Notes under the pieces: model-generated
What the model was told of the DNA's origin: nothing
The model's database searches: none
The model's input: the letters and a program-made list of their open reading frames with translations, nothing else
Program-made: the position numbers and the translations under genes
In this document: one piece after another, positions 46,701-59,700 of the stretch
Layout of the letters: every line of letters begins with the position of its first letter
How positions within the stretch are numbered: the stretch's first letter is position 1
NCBI GenBank assembly: GCA_022266195.1
Contig: WHVY01000001.1
Span: forward strand, 11,408,001 to 11,472,000
Source of the DNA: Tetranychus cinnabarinus
Lineage: Eukaryota > Arthropoda > Arachnida > Trombidiformes > Tetranychidae
Length of the DNA: 64,000 nucleotides
Reading direction: 5' to 3'

Positions 46701-48676
46701 AAAAGAGCCAAATATTGTCAGAGTTTTTATATTTTACCCAATTAGTCTTTAAATTATCTTCATTTGTAATTCATTGTTTATTCAAACCAGAAGGCTTGGT
46801 TAGGTCAAATTTGAAAATAATTTGGTAATATGTAGCCTTTAAATGGTCTGCTCTATCTCACCTACAATTGTAATTTTCAACCACAGTTACAGTCTTTTTA
46901 AATTGTTGATTTCCTAGTTTAAAAAAAGGTAAATTTAAAAATTCATCTTGAACTAGGCAACTATTTTTTTCCTTTTTCTTTTTCCTTTTCAATGTTGAAC
47001 TTGTTTCCTAATGACCTTTACCTAGTCTTATTGTTGATGTTCCCAATTTTGTTTTCCGTGGTTCTTTTTGTTCAAAACTGATGTTCTTTACTCTGAATAT
47101 GCTTAGGGATTGGCATTATAAAAGTTTTACATTAGTCGACTGAAACGCTGTAAAGCAGGTATGAAAAGGTTTTGCTATCAAAGTAAACAACTCTTTATAT
47201 TGTAAATGTGATCTATGACTGTTTCTCACATCTTTATTTGTCATTTCTTATCGTCCTTTTTTCAACTCATTTTACCATTGGACTGAACAGCAAAAATAGA
47301 GAGCTAAAGTTAAACTTGCAAACGATCAATGCTGTTTCACATAAGAGAATGAATAATGAAACTAATACGAATATATTTTTCTTCTTCTTTTCTTCCTTTT
47401 CTTCTTGGCTCTTTCATTTGTCATTGTTATTCATCTTACTTTTTTTCTCTTCTTTTCTTCCTTCTATTTCTCTGTTTTTGCTTCTTCTTTTTACCAAAAT
47501 ACAGCAACCTTTTCATTGTGAAGTTGAAGAGAAAATTGGTATCAACTGTATTACAAGGGGAACGGTCAGTTGTCGAGTTCGTCTTGACCGTGGAGGCTAT
47601 GTGCCTGGAGAAAGTATAAAAATCTATGCTCACATTGAGAACAATAGTAAAGTAACAATAAAAAGGACCAAAGCCATTCTCACCGAGGTCAGTTTCACTC
47701 TTTTATTTATTTATCTGACCTTTTCTTTGCTTTACTCTTCCCTCTCCTTATGCTTCAATTTGCTTATTTTTTCCTTTTTTTATCCTCTATTTTTCATCCT
47801 TTTTGCTTCTTTTCAGTTACTCTCTCACGATCAATGTAAATGTCTGTTTCTTCTGTAATCTTTACCTTATATCTCTCTATGTCTCTCAATACTTTTGTCA
47901 ATCTTCATGCTTTTCATTTCCCTTTAATCTCTTTCAATGGATATTTTTATGCAAATCTAATCTCAAACGCCTTCTTTTCTTTTCTTTCCGATTTATCCTC
48001 GCATCACAACAGACTATCCAATACACGGTCAAGAATAAACTTGCTCATTCCGAATCAAGGGAACTGGCATCACTTGAAAGAGGAAAAATAGTTCCAAAAG
48101 CTTCTGATCAATGGAGAGGGGAACTGCTTTACATTCCACCCTTGCCACCAACAAATCTCCGTGGATGTCATCTAATTAAAATTCAATATGATGTTTATGT
48201 ACGTATATGGTAGTGGCAACACCTTTTAAAAGTTAAATCATGAGAAACTAACGCATTGAGGAATACACTCTGATTTGATCAAGTTTACTCGAGCCTTTTG
48301 ATCGTCTCGAAGTAGATAGATATCAGTTTTACTCTGAATACATCTATGTTTAAGTTGAACATAGTCCGTTGTTTTGCTTTGATGTGAAAAGACGTTTTAG
48401 GTTTCAGCAGATCTTCCTTCATGATTTGAATATCTATGCCAATGATCGAAAATTGAAATTCAATTTATTTACCTTTAATTTCTTTATCATTTTATTTAGT
48501 TTGTAATCGATGGTAAAGGATGTAAACCAATTAAATTGCAACTTCCCATCATGCTGGCAACTTATCCTTTACGTAACAAGGATGGAACTCTTCCAAGACG
48601 CAAAGGAACTCATTATCCATCAACTCTTCCTATTTCTAGACCTTGGTTGGATGGAGAAAAGAAGATCAAAGCATAA
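40757..48676 (+). CDS. Alpha-arrestin (arrestin domain-containing protein, ARRDC/TXNIP type)
   Basis: Cytosolic trafficking adaptor of the ARRDC family. Seven exons with canonical sites and matching phases: 40757-40880, 41210-41338, 45028-45147, 45530-45660, 47505-47687, 48013-48198, 48500-48676; 349 residues. The arrestin N domain opens MATKKLKKFLILLDDESLLY, with GSFLSGKVLLELEEP and SPGVHTFPFKLGLPLGLPST (typical ARRDC text), and ends with HGWVQYYCKAVL. The C domain starts after a cis-Pro-type linker: ITRGTVSCRVRLDRGGYVPG, then IKIQYDVYFVIDGKGCKPIK. No PPxY motif is present, although family members such as ARRDC3 use it to recruit Nedd4 ligases. The third exon lies beyond a 3.7-kb intron. Alternative 3' ends encoding PPxY were looked for downstream and not seen. 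Confidence 0.9.
41339..45027 (+). other. Large intron 2 of the alpha-arrestin gene
   Basis: 3.7 kb, pyrimidine-rich on the plus strand. It contains several short ORFs (for example 43528-43998) composed of Phe/Leu/Ser-biased translation of T/C-rich sequence. No conserved exon or repeat is recognised. Confidence 0.6.
45661..47504 (+). other. Intron 4 of the alpha-arrestin gene
   Basis: 1.8 kb of T/C-rich sequence; short ORFs within it (45812-46231 and 47208 onward) look like low-complexity artefacts. No second coding element seen. Confidence 0.55.
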
Positions 48677-50762
48677 CTTAACACAATCTGATTGTTATTC
48701 TTGGCTTAATTAGCGATTAACCTTAGCTTTAAAGGCTTGCATCACATACAACTAACAAGCATCCATTCAAAAATGAATTGTATCAACCAAAAGAAACTTT
48801 CATTGTTTTTACACTGTTGTTACGAACCGTCCAAACAAAAGTCAACATGTACAATCAAATTAATGGTGCAATTAATTAGAAATTTTTGTTTGACTTTCGG
48901 TGAAAATATCTTCATATTACAGCTTTATTTTAAAGCTATTTTCGTTACTCTGTAATATCCTGGCTGTATAAATTATTTTTAATTTTTCGAATCTCAAATT
49001 AAAATAAAACTGTTATTGGTCGAATCTTAAAACTCTCAGTAATCGAATTGAAATTTTGAATTATTAGATTTGTTTCAAGATATTTGGCATCAATTGAGAT
49101 TATTTCATCATAACAAAGTACTTTTTTCATCATAGCTAGGCAATTACTTTAAATCTTGGGATACTCAATTTTCAGCTATAATTCTGTCTTCAATTAGTTA
49201 TCAAAATTGACTTCTAGTATTACATAAAACTCAAATAATTTATGCTGATTCAAACACTCTTACTTGCTGTGTTTTCATTGTGTTCCTTATAAAATTCAAT
49301 TTAACTGCTTAACACTAGATTTACTGCGTAGTCTCAGATTTTGACATGCAATTTCAAATATTATTTTAAATTTTATTGTGCTGTTGATTCTGTGGAAAGA
49401 CGTTTTTATTAAAAACAACTTTCTACAAATCAGTTGATTTTGTTAACTTTCCACTGCCTAAGGCCGTAAGAGAGCTAAAACCTATTATATTCCTCGATAA
49501 AAAGGTGATCGAAGTTTTAACTTTGACGAAAATTATCGACCGGAGAAACTATTTAATAACACTGATGAACTCAATTTATATGCTCTTACAAACCCACCAA
49601 AGTCAAAACACTCCTTTAATTTGGAGCCGATTTTCGCTGTTGGTGCCCTCAATTGGTATAAAATGTCCCAAATTTTGGGACTGGGCCAAAAACTATCAAG
49701 TAAATTTTGACCCCTATAGTAACCTATTCTGAAGATCGCGTCAAATCGTGATTACTATCTTTGAGTTATCGTTGAACAATATAAACGCGAATTCACCTTA
49801 TATCATTTAAGTTATGTGTCTTCGTTTGGCTCAGACAATTAATGAACTAGAAGATAACTAGCGTCAGTTGCTTTTTAATGAAATGAAGAAATTCTGGGTT
49901 ACACAAAATTTTCAAACCCTTTTGTGAGATTCATGTTTTTAATCAAGAAGGATTTGCTGAATAGTAGACTCAAAACATGGTTTACTTGCAGAAAGAAAGC
50001 TGAGATTAATCAAGTAACTATGGATGAAATGATAGTTAATAAACTTTGCACGAATGATTAGAACGAAATCCGAATCCCAAGTTTAGCGATTCCATCTTTC
50101 TTGAAGATAACATTTAGGTATGAAACCCCATGTTTGAAAAGATCTTTTCATAAATTCAAGTTAAAATTTAGTTTCAAATAATTTCAGTTAAATAACTCAA
50201 CTTGAATTCAATCTAAAAACTGTTAAATAAAGCAATACAATGCCATCTATTGGTCCATTATAATACTTAATGTAAGCAAGCTTTGGAATGTGGCTAATAG
50301 ATGGCGACTCCTCAAGCACTTTTAAAGGTTTTTCAGTTCGGCGGCTTTAAACCCATTTGTTTCCCTGAGACATTAAAATCAATAAAATTCAGTTGAAAAC
50401 TTCGTAACAGTAACTTTGTAAGTGTTAAAATTAAATTGAATATGAACTTGACGTCAATTAAAGTGAATTTTGCACGCTGGACCCGCATTTAGTTGATTGA
50501 TCAGGATAAAATTTTAAATTCTCATCAAATATTATCGTCGTAACCATTTTCATTAATTTTTTGAAATTTCCTTGATTACAATGCAACTCTCGTCTAAAGG
50601 CTTTGTTTGTGAATAATGGAATGCTGTTGAAACAATACATTCAACCGATTGAGACATTAAATACAATTCTAACAACAATACATTCTCATAAAAAAAAGGT
50701 TTAACATAAAATTGATTTTGATAGTTGAACTGTTTTGCCATCTGATCCGAGGCCATTTCAAT
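48677..50762. other. Convergent intergenic region, arrestin and RasGEF
   Basis: About 2.1 kb. A 75-codon plus-strand ORF at 49505-49732 has no recognised family. A small inverted pair GCCATCTATT (50242-50251) and AATAGATGGC (50297-50306) could be the end of a tiny MITE or a hairpin. Otherwise AT-rich, probably with both 3' UTRs. Confidence 0.5.
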
Positions 50763-53700
50763 CTAAATGGGATTCCTTCGCATCTTAAATCGCCGTATAT
50801 TTCGCAGTTCCTCTTCAAAAGCTGTTAACACATAAAAGGTGACTGAATTTCGATGGGCTGATGATATTGACCGAGGCTCACAATTGATCCATGGAAGTGG
50901 AAGGGTCGATGGGACAATGAATCTCACTGGTTCATTACCGGGTATTAAAGTTGTCTTGCTGGGGTCAAGAGTGGCCACCACCAAATCATCGTTATTTGAA
51001 TTGATTGATGTTAACCCAATCGAAGCCCGAATGTCTTGGACTAGCTCATTGTTTAGCCAACCTGAACAAAGGAAAGTAAAGAGATAACATTAGAATCACA
51101 GCTGTTTAAGTAATAAGAAAGACTTTACCTGCAATGCTTGGCGGTTCAATCCATTTAGGCTTATTTTCACACAAATCAAACTTGGCTGCACACTGAATCT
51201 CCAAGAAATGAACCAGATTTCGGAAGTTAGGAATCGATGGTTTGGACGGAGACATTCGAAGGATATAATTGTCGCAAAGATTAACCAGTGATGTCAACCT
51301 GAGAAAATCACTGAATGACAAACAAAAAATGATTATTAGTTACGGTTTGATCAAAAGCAAGATCATCATAACAACAAAATTGCACCGATAATTGCAACTG
51401 ACATCCATAATTAGCACAAGCCGACCCAATTCATTACATTCAAGCATTCTGGCCAATCTAAATGAACTTGATCAATGGTCAGTTGAGTTATAATTTTTTA
51501 CTCTTCACTCATTTAATCTCATACAATCATTTTGTCATCAATAACTCTTATTGTCACCATTTAATCAGTTTACCTTTTCATGTTTTAAGGCTGTTTACTG
51601 TTCAAACAAACTAACCAACCGTTTAAATTGAATGACAATTTAATAATTTATTGTTTTTTTTGTTGCTGTTAATCGCTGTAAACTCATTTCATCGTTAAAC
51701 TGGTCAAAGTATTAAAAATGGACACAATCGTTTAAACCCTTTTTCCCAATCACTATTATGATTGCTTTAACCATTATCATAATTAATTTGAGCAAATAAC
51801 CTTTCAAATGAACAGTTTTTTTGGGTTCTCTTTACATTAGTTAAACAGTTTAATCAATTCATTTGCCTGATCAAAAACAATTACAATCTTAGTCAAATAT
51901 GTTACCCTGAACCTAAAAAAAGGTCAATCATGTAATAGCTTGAATGGCCTGAAATTTGATCACAATTATTTTCAGGTTTGTAAAGTGTTTCATTAATCAA
52001 CAATTGATTTTCATTCTGTCAAAACATTAATATCAACAATTTTTTACATTATTTTCTGATTCTTGATTCATCAACTTGAAAACAATCAGTGACTTTCAAT
52101 TGACAACAAAAAAACAACATTTGAATTAAATCCTTATTTTGAAGATTAAATCAAAAAATGCTTTTCATTGTCAAGGTTTGGTTCATTTGAATGGGTAAAA
52201 GGATGGAAATGTACATTTACTAATTGTTACCAAATGTTTCATTAATCACTCGAATCTCAATTTAATCATGTTTATGTTGATTATGTGAACAATATGGAGA
52301 AGCAAGTTTATCAAGTTAAGCTCATTGTGAATTGGATAGCCTTGAAAGGCCGTGAATTTGCTGTTTAACCTCATCAGAATCATGATTATTATTGAGAATC
52401 GGTACAATTTCCTGATGATAATCTCATCTCACAGACACTAACAGTTAACAATCAATTGGACAGTCTAAAGATAATTACCATTTTAATAGCTTCGTCTCTT
52501 GGGTCAGCACAGAATCAAGTTGCTAATATTAAATCATCATTACTGTAATTTGATTGTGCACCTTAATCATTATGGAATGGCTAATTGAAGTTCAAGGTTT
52601 TGTATTCAATTTTTGGCTCTTTTTTTCTGGTTAACACTTTAATCTTCAAAATGTTAACCATCATTTATATTATAAAATGCAAATTGGTGAACTTTAAATC
52701 AGTTATGATAATTGTTCGTAAATCATCACGATACAACAATTGACAAAAATTGTTATTATCGTTGATCCTGTGAAGACATTTGTTTAATACCTTATCATGA
52801 GCAAACTGTTATTACTATTTTCACTACAATCATAAAGTGTAAGTTAATGTTGGTTGTGAAGACAAAAGATATTGAATACTAATCAAATTACATGTAGTTA
52901 AGTGAGATTGAACAGCGATTTAATGACAGGTTAAGAATGAAAAATCAATATAATCAGTGATCAACAGGTGAATGAGCAAATATTGAGCAAATTGAAGGGT
53001 TAACCGAATCAACTAATTGTCTAATTGACACTTTATCCGTTCAACATTAACCAAGACAAAGGTAAATCAATTGTCAACCTCGACAAATATCCGGATTCAG
53101 GAATGGCTTTTAATAATTAAATGATAATAATTGATACTTCTTGACTAATGACACTAATGGACAAAAAAGTCAATCCTTTTTCCTCTTTCGAGTTTCATTA
53201 ACTCCATTGAGATTAAATGCTAGCCATTTGGTGATCCGGATTTAAGTTAATTTAAAAGTTATAAAAATATCCTTCGATTAAAGACGGAAATTAATTGTCG
53301 TCCTTTTATCAATAATAAACCCAATTCTGGTTGATTCACAATGAAACCTTCGTCTGATTAACTGTGTGTTCAATTGCTTTCATTATTGTTTCACTCTCAA
53401 TGCAATGGTTAACACAAACAATTAACGATGAAATGTTTTAATACTTTCATCCAAAAAGTCACATTCAATGGCTTTTTGTTTTCAACTGTTGAATAGGTTT
53501 AACTGCTCAGACAGTGTCAATCAATGCATCAACCTCCAAGTTAATTGTCAACAATAGGAAATAATTAATTAACCTTCAAGATCCTCGATCCTGTGCTTTT
53601 ATTAGAATCAAATAATACAAACTAAGCTCACCTAAATAATCATCATTAAACACAGAAAAGCTCGTAACTGTTTATTGTCTCAATGATAATGTTTATTGAA

Positions 53701-56700
53701 CTTGTAAAGCCTGTCAACCTTTCACAGTTGACAATATTAGGAGCAAATGAGCGACAATTATATTGCCTTTCAAAATGAACCATTTCAAAGTGGAAAAGTA
53801 AATTAATTAATCGTAAAATAATCTGTTGATAGCGTGCAGTCAAAGTCACCATCAAAGTGAGGCCGAATAGCATCGGAACTCATATCTGAAATTCAAATGA
53901 AAAGATAAATGACGCACGGAATTGCTTCCAATCTTGAAAATGATTTTGTTGCGACTTTTCACTTCGGTAAAAGTCATTTCGATAAACTTTCAATTTCGAC
54001 CTTTTTCTCATGTTCGGCTTATAATGTAATGTCAATTGCTAAGATTATTGTGCTTTTGATGTATCGATTGTGTTTATGAACTTACCTGAAATGAATGGGA
54101 AATTGTTCCTTGGTTTGAGTCCAAGCCGTTTCAAGAAAATAGACTGATGGTGATTGCAATGCTTTGATTATCGCTTCCAGGGAATGCCAATTCCTCAGCT
54201 TCCTTAAAACACAGGCAACCTTAACAAGAACAAGATTAGATTAGTGTTTGCCATTTGGTAAATATTGACAGTCGATTGATAATATTGATGAACTATTATT
54301 GCAACCAAATCAATTTAATCATAATTGTTATGACACTTTATTAGACCATTGTATAATTTTGGATGTCAATGATGATCAAGGCTATTGAAAATGCTTTCAT
54401 TGTAATGGTTACCAATGATATTGGTTAAATTGGCCAATCTTAAACAGTAAAACAAACAAGTTGACTGAACACTCGGAATGATTGATTGATTGATCCACAA
54501 TAAATGATTAGCTAATGTTGGACAAATGATAATTGATAATTGAAGAGATTGAGACAATTGAAGTTGCCCGAGTCAGATGAAACCAGTGAATCAATGGAAT
54601 GATGTAAACATTGTAACTGAAGAAAATCAAGAGTCTCATCAAAATCAATATACATTGAATGTTGAGTCAATGTTATCATGAAATTAACCTTCAATTATTA
54701 GGTAATAGTGAGAGAAACGAACGAGAAGAAATGAAAAGGTGATCAATGTAATGGGAAAAGTGCAATTGAATAAGGAAGAGAAAAATTGAAAACATTAATT
54801 TTAGTTTGTACCTTGAAAAATGTAAAAAAGTAAACCCAAAAATGATTCAAATAAGTATAAAAATAAAGATAAACGGAAGGTCAATCACAATGAACAACGA
54901 TAGACCTGAATGTGTGTTCATTACTGAATCAATCAATCAGTTTTTCAGTGAAAAAGCTTGAAATAAAATTACATAAAAAAAAAGAAACTGGAAAAGGTTA
55001 AGTTATTCAGGAAGTTAAACATAAACAATGGTACAGATTGAATATGAAAATTGAATCAATTACCATGATAAGACACTTTTACTTGTTGTTTCATTAAACA
55101 TTGAATGTTATCTGAAAAAAATTCTTTACCATTTTTCTCTGGTTGATTTGGTAATTTGGCGTTTCTAGTTCAAGGATTTATTCAATTCTTACCTCAATGA
55201 AGGCTGCAATCTTGCGAGCCTGTGATTCTGAGCTTGTTTCCCGGTTAATCACTGAGCAAACCAGTTTCTTAACTTGCTCACTAAACTCTAACAGAGTTCG
55301 TACACCATTGAGATCATCAGAATCCTGAGAGATATTGAATCATGAAAAGAAGAAGAAAATAAGAGAAAAAATTAGCAAATTGTTGAGGATTGAGCAAGCA
55401 AAAAGGGTTAAATTGGATGCAAGGGAAAATCAAGTTTTTGTGGTTCGTCTTTTAATTAAAGAATCACATTAACACCAATCAAGGGTAAGAAACGCAAAAT
55501 CAATCTTTACATTATATTTAGTTTTGTACATTTTACACTTGCTTTTAATAACAACATTCAGGGTAATCGTATTGATAATGAACAAGTATTCAATATCAAC
55601 TGAGCGTCATCAACCTTTGCTTCATTTGTCAATTAAATGATGATCAAGATGATAATCAGATGTTAACCTTGATGGTGTTTAAATTTAATATTGACTATTA
55701 GGTGCAACTGGTATAGTTGAGTCCAAACTGGATTCACTCTCAGGGCACAATTGAAGTTGATTTAGCCCACAATTTTTATGATTAATGTTTTGCATTGGCG
55801 ATGAAAGGCACAATCAGATCTGGGTTTACTTTTATCAGCCATCAGTGTGAATGGTTTGAGTTTGAGTTTGAAGTTGATTAAAATTAACTTAATTGTTGGT
55901 AATGGTTGGATAATCAATAATCAAATGGGTAACTCTAAATACAGAATTTCAATTTCTTCCTTAATCAATGTGATTATGCAAAATAATTTACTAATCAAAT
56001 TATCGGTTCCATCAAGACTAAACAGTCTACTTTCATTAAAAATGTTTAATGTAAAATTGCGAAAGTTGAAACGTTAATTGTTGAGATTTAATCAACTTGA
56101 AATGCAAGTCGAAAGTTGATTTCAATTGTCCAACTATTCTAATTGTAATTGGTCTTCAAATTGAATGGGTGAGATGAAAGGTTCCAAAGGTTTTGATCAT
56201 TTAAAATATAAACTCCAATTGTATTAATAACTATTTTTTTCAAATCAACTTGAAACTTAATTTTCTAGATGACTGGTTTCAATAATTTACTGATTGACTT
56301 GTTGGTGTCGATGTGTTGCTGTTATTTTACATGTTTTTTTGCCTTATATTTGTATTTAAACCGTTAATTGTGTAAATTAGTGAAACCAAATCATAAGCGA
56401 CAAAAAAGTGATTATTAAATTGTGAAAATATTGCTGTAAATGTTTCAACATTCATTGTTGAACTTAAAGATTGAAGCTGATATTTAACAATAGCAAACGG
56501 AAGAGATTTTTTTCACTTTTTTTTGCTCAAGAAAATGGAATCATTTTTTTCTCGCCATTTTACTTGATTAATTCATTGGTTCAGCGATAGTTTGAATAAC
56601 TATTTCATCTTAAAATGGTGGAAATTGATTTACACTTCATTTTATCCTGAACCAACCTTGGCCTCATTTGATAACATTGTTTTTGGTCTAAATTATTTTT

Positions 56701-59700
56701 GAGGGTTTTTTGCATTTCCATTTTATCTCATTGATTTTCACCAAATTATTATCATGATGGTATTACTAATGATGGTTATCCTGGAATGAAGAGAGATGAC
56801 AAATTCAATGGAAATTTGTGAAAAGCTGAAAAGATATTAATGAATCAACAGGCGATTCAAGAGATTCTGTTGTCACTAAATGGCGAGCTAAACAATTGAC
56901 AATGAAAAAACATTGGAAACAATGTAAATTAAATGAAAAACCTCAAGTAATATTAAATCATCGCTATTTAAATAGCAATCATTTTGTTGAATTACAAGGT
57001 TTGAAATCAATTGTTACCTTTCAAATCCTCTTAGAGCAACGATTAAAGTTTATGACAATGGCTATGATGTTATCAGGTAATTGCAATTAACTGAAAATAA
57101 CTTGAATCATGTTAAATGATAATTAAGATGATCATCGGGTTATAATGAAAACTGGTGTTTGGGTTAATGTTGCCAGCCGATTATCATAACTGGTAAAGAG
57201 TATCAAATTTTGCCTCAATTTGTTCAATTACTGAAGACACAATTTGGTCCAGAATCAGGTCGATTTGAATGAAGAGGGATCAATTAATGATAACCTTGAC
57301 CTAATCATAATCAACTCAATTGCATGTTAATTTAATGGGAAAAGTCTATTGTTTTAATTGTTGGAAATGCCTCAACCAGATTGATTGGTAAAATGGTTTA
57401 ATGTTTTAACATTGAAATATTGACTTAGATTTGAGATCATTAATCATTGAATGGCTTGTGAATGTTGAGATTTTAATTGTGAATTTGCAATTAAAATCAA
57501 CAAATTTGTATTAAATTTTTGATTCTTTCAATATTTTGATTGATTGAAGTAAAGATTAATTGATGATTAAAGATTCCTAATATGAAGTATATTTAACATT
57601 TAGTTTCCTGATTCCAGTCAAATTTGATTGGCAACAGAAAAAAAGACAATTAACTAATTGTGAGTCGAAAAAATGAACAAATCAAATAAGGATGTTAATC
57701 AGTTCCTGTAACATCGTCAGTTAATTGTTTCAATTCAAGTAAAGGTTGAGGTGAGAAGTAAGCAATTTAATGTAAATTATCAATTGGTTAATTTAAATAA
57801 GAATCTAATTGCTAATCAAAAACTAAAATTAAGCTTTGGGCAGCAAACAAATTGTAACACTTTTCAGTGAAATGACCAGATAATGTTTACTTCGGGTTAC
57901 AATCAGTTACACTTATATGTAAATGGACTGAACCAGTTAAAAGGGAAATTAATTTGCTAAATCAAAGACTAATTTGATTCGCTTTTTTGATTCTATTTGA
58001 TTCTATTTAAGTATATTCAATGTTTTTCAGTCAACCTTGCTGGACTTGATTTATTGATTTGATCTTGTCAATGGGAATATCTTTGACCAACAGATTATTG
58101 AAATCTTAAGGTCGATTGAAGGATTCAGAGAAACACTGAAAGGGTTGAGAGGAATGATCAAATGTTTACTCTGTTAATTCATGTAACAATCAATTTAGGG
58201 TGAATCCGATCAAGAAAATTATTTAGATAAAAATTTTATTGAAATAAAATCTTTCAGTTAGATAAAAAATGTTTTTATCCAAACTAAAAACCAAGCTTTT
58301 TTCGTGAAAATAGCTGCGCTTTTTAGCTATTTACCTGGCTTTCTCTGAGTTTTTCCTTTTCTAATTCAAGAATAATAGTTTTTTTTAATTTTGTCTGATT
58401 TGGCTGGGTGTTAATAGCATTAAACTAATTAATGACAGATCAAAAACTAATTAAATTCAAATTTAAACTCAGCTCTACTGCACCACGTTTTTCAATCAAT
58501 AAAGGCGCAAGACAGCAATGTTAATAAAAATATGAGTTCGGAAAAGTTAAAAATGTGACGTAGTAAAAACGTCACACTTTTGTCACTCTTATCTTTTTTA
58601 TTCACATTCCTCTCTTTTTAGCTAAATAATTTTCTTGATCGGATTCACCTTTAAGCAGCAGAAATCAACTGAAAGTTAACAATGATTGTTGACAATCTTT
58701 TTTGTTTCAATACTTAGTGACCTGTCTTTATAATTTACACTTACAACTCTTTCCTTGTTTTTTGTAATTGCAATACTTTCGATGTTGCCTTTTGTTGTTG
58801 ATTTTTTTAATTCATTTTTAACCATTTTCCTTCCTTGTTTTTCATGTAAATTGTAATATAATGATACATTATCGGTAAGGATGATAATCAGCATTAGATC
58901 AGTCGTGAAATGTACAAACACTTGCTAAAGAGGTAGAGTTTTGGAGGTAAAAAAGCAGTAAACATTTTCTTGGCAGATTGTGCCTTTAAAAAAGTGTCCA
59001 ATTTGGCCTTAAAATGGTGATTCTTAATTGACTTTTTGCAAAGGTTTTAAGGGAAAGGAAATTTCTTTGGTTTTTCTGGTTTCCTTTTCATTTGGTTTTA
59101 CGGTTTACTTGCAAGGGTTGGATCGGTTTATTGGGTTTACTTACAAATTTTTTGAGCCTTCCAAGTAACAGAGCTGACATCTCGGTTGGCCTTATTTGAA
59201 GATAGAGATCTTTATCGATGGCGGTTAATTGCATGGCAACCGATATTGGATTGTTTAATTTAATTATTTGAACCAATAATCTGGATCGGGTTGATGGTGA
59301 CCATAAAATTTGATTTTTACGTTTCCTTTGGTAATTCCTTTGGCGAAGCTTCTTCAGCTCGTATAGACTTACTGAGCCTGATTCACGGCCGAATGAACCG
59401 CCTGGTGAAGATGATGAAGAGTAACCATCATCTGAATGGTGGTCACAAGCGTGAGAGCAAGATGAACAGGAGGATGTGGTCGATGAGGATGGAGTTGAAT
59501 CGAGTGGACGATTGCTGTTAGTAGTGTTTTTAGACCAGAGTTTACATGTTGCTGATGTCCAATCGTCAAGCCAGCCATCATTCAGTCTACCCAACTGATC
59601 TAGATCAAGGTCAGAGTTACGTCGACGGTTGGCCAAGGAAGAGGAATGTAAGCAAGTTGAGGGTGCAAAGGGAGGAGGAGGAGGTGAAGGTGAAGAAGAG

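Noticed and set aside
53646..53873. Candidate RasGEF exon
   Set aside because: It has a plausible acceptor, but the phase fixed by the 54086 donor gives a stop within about a dozen codons; the exon at 51310 fits in phase.
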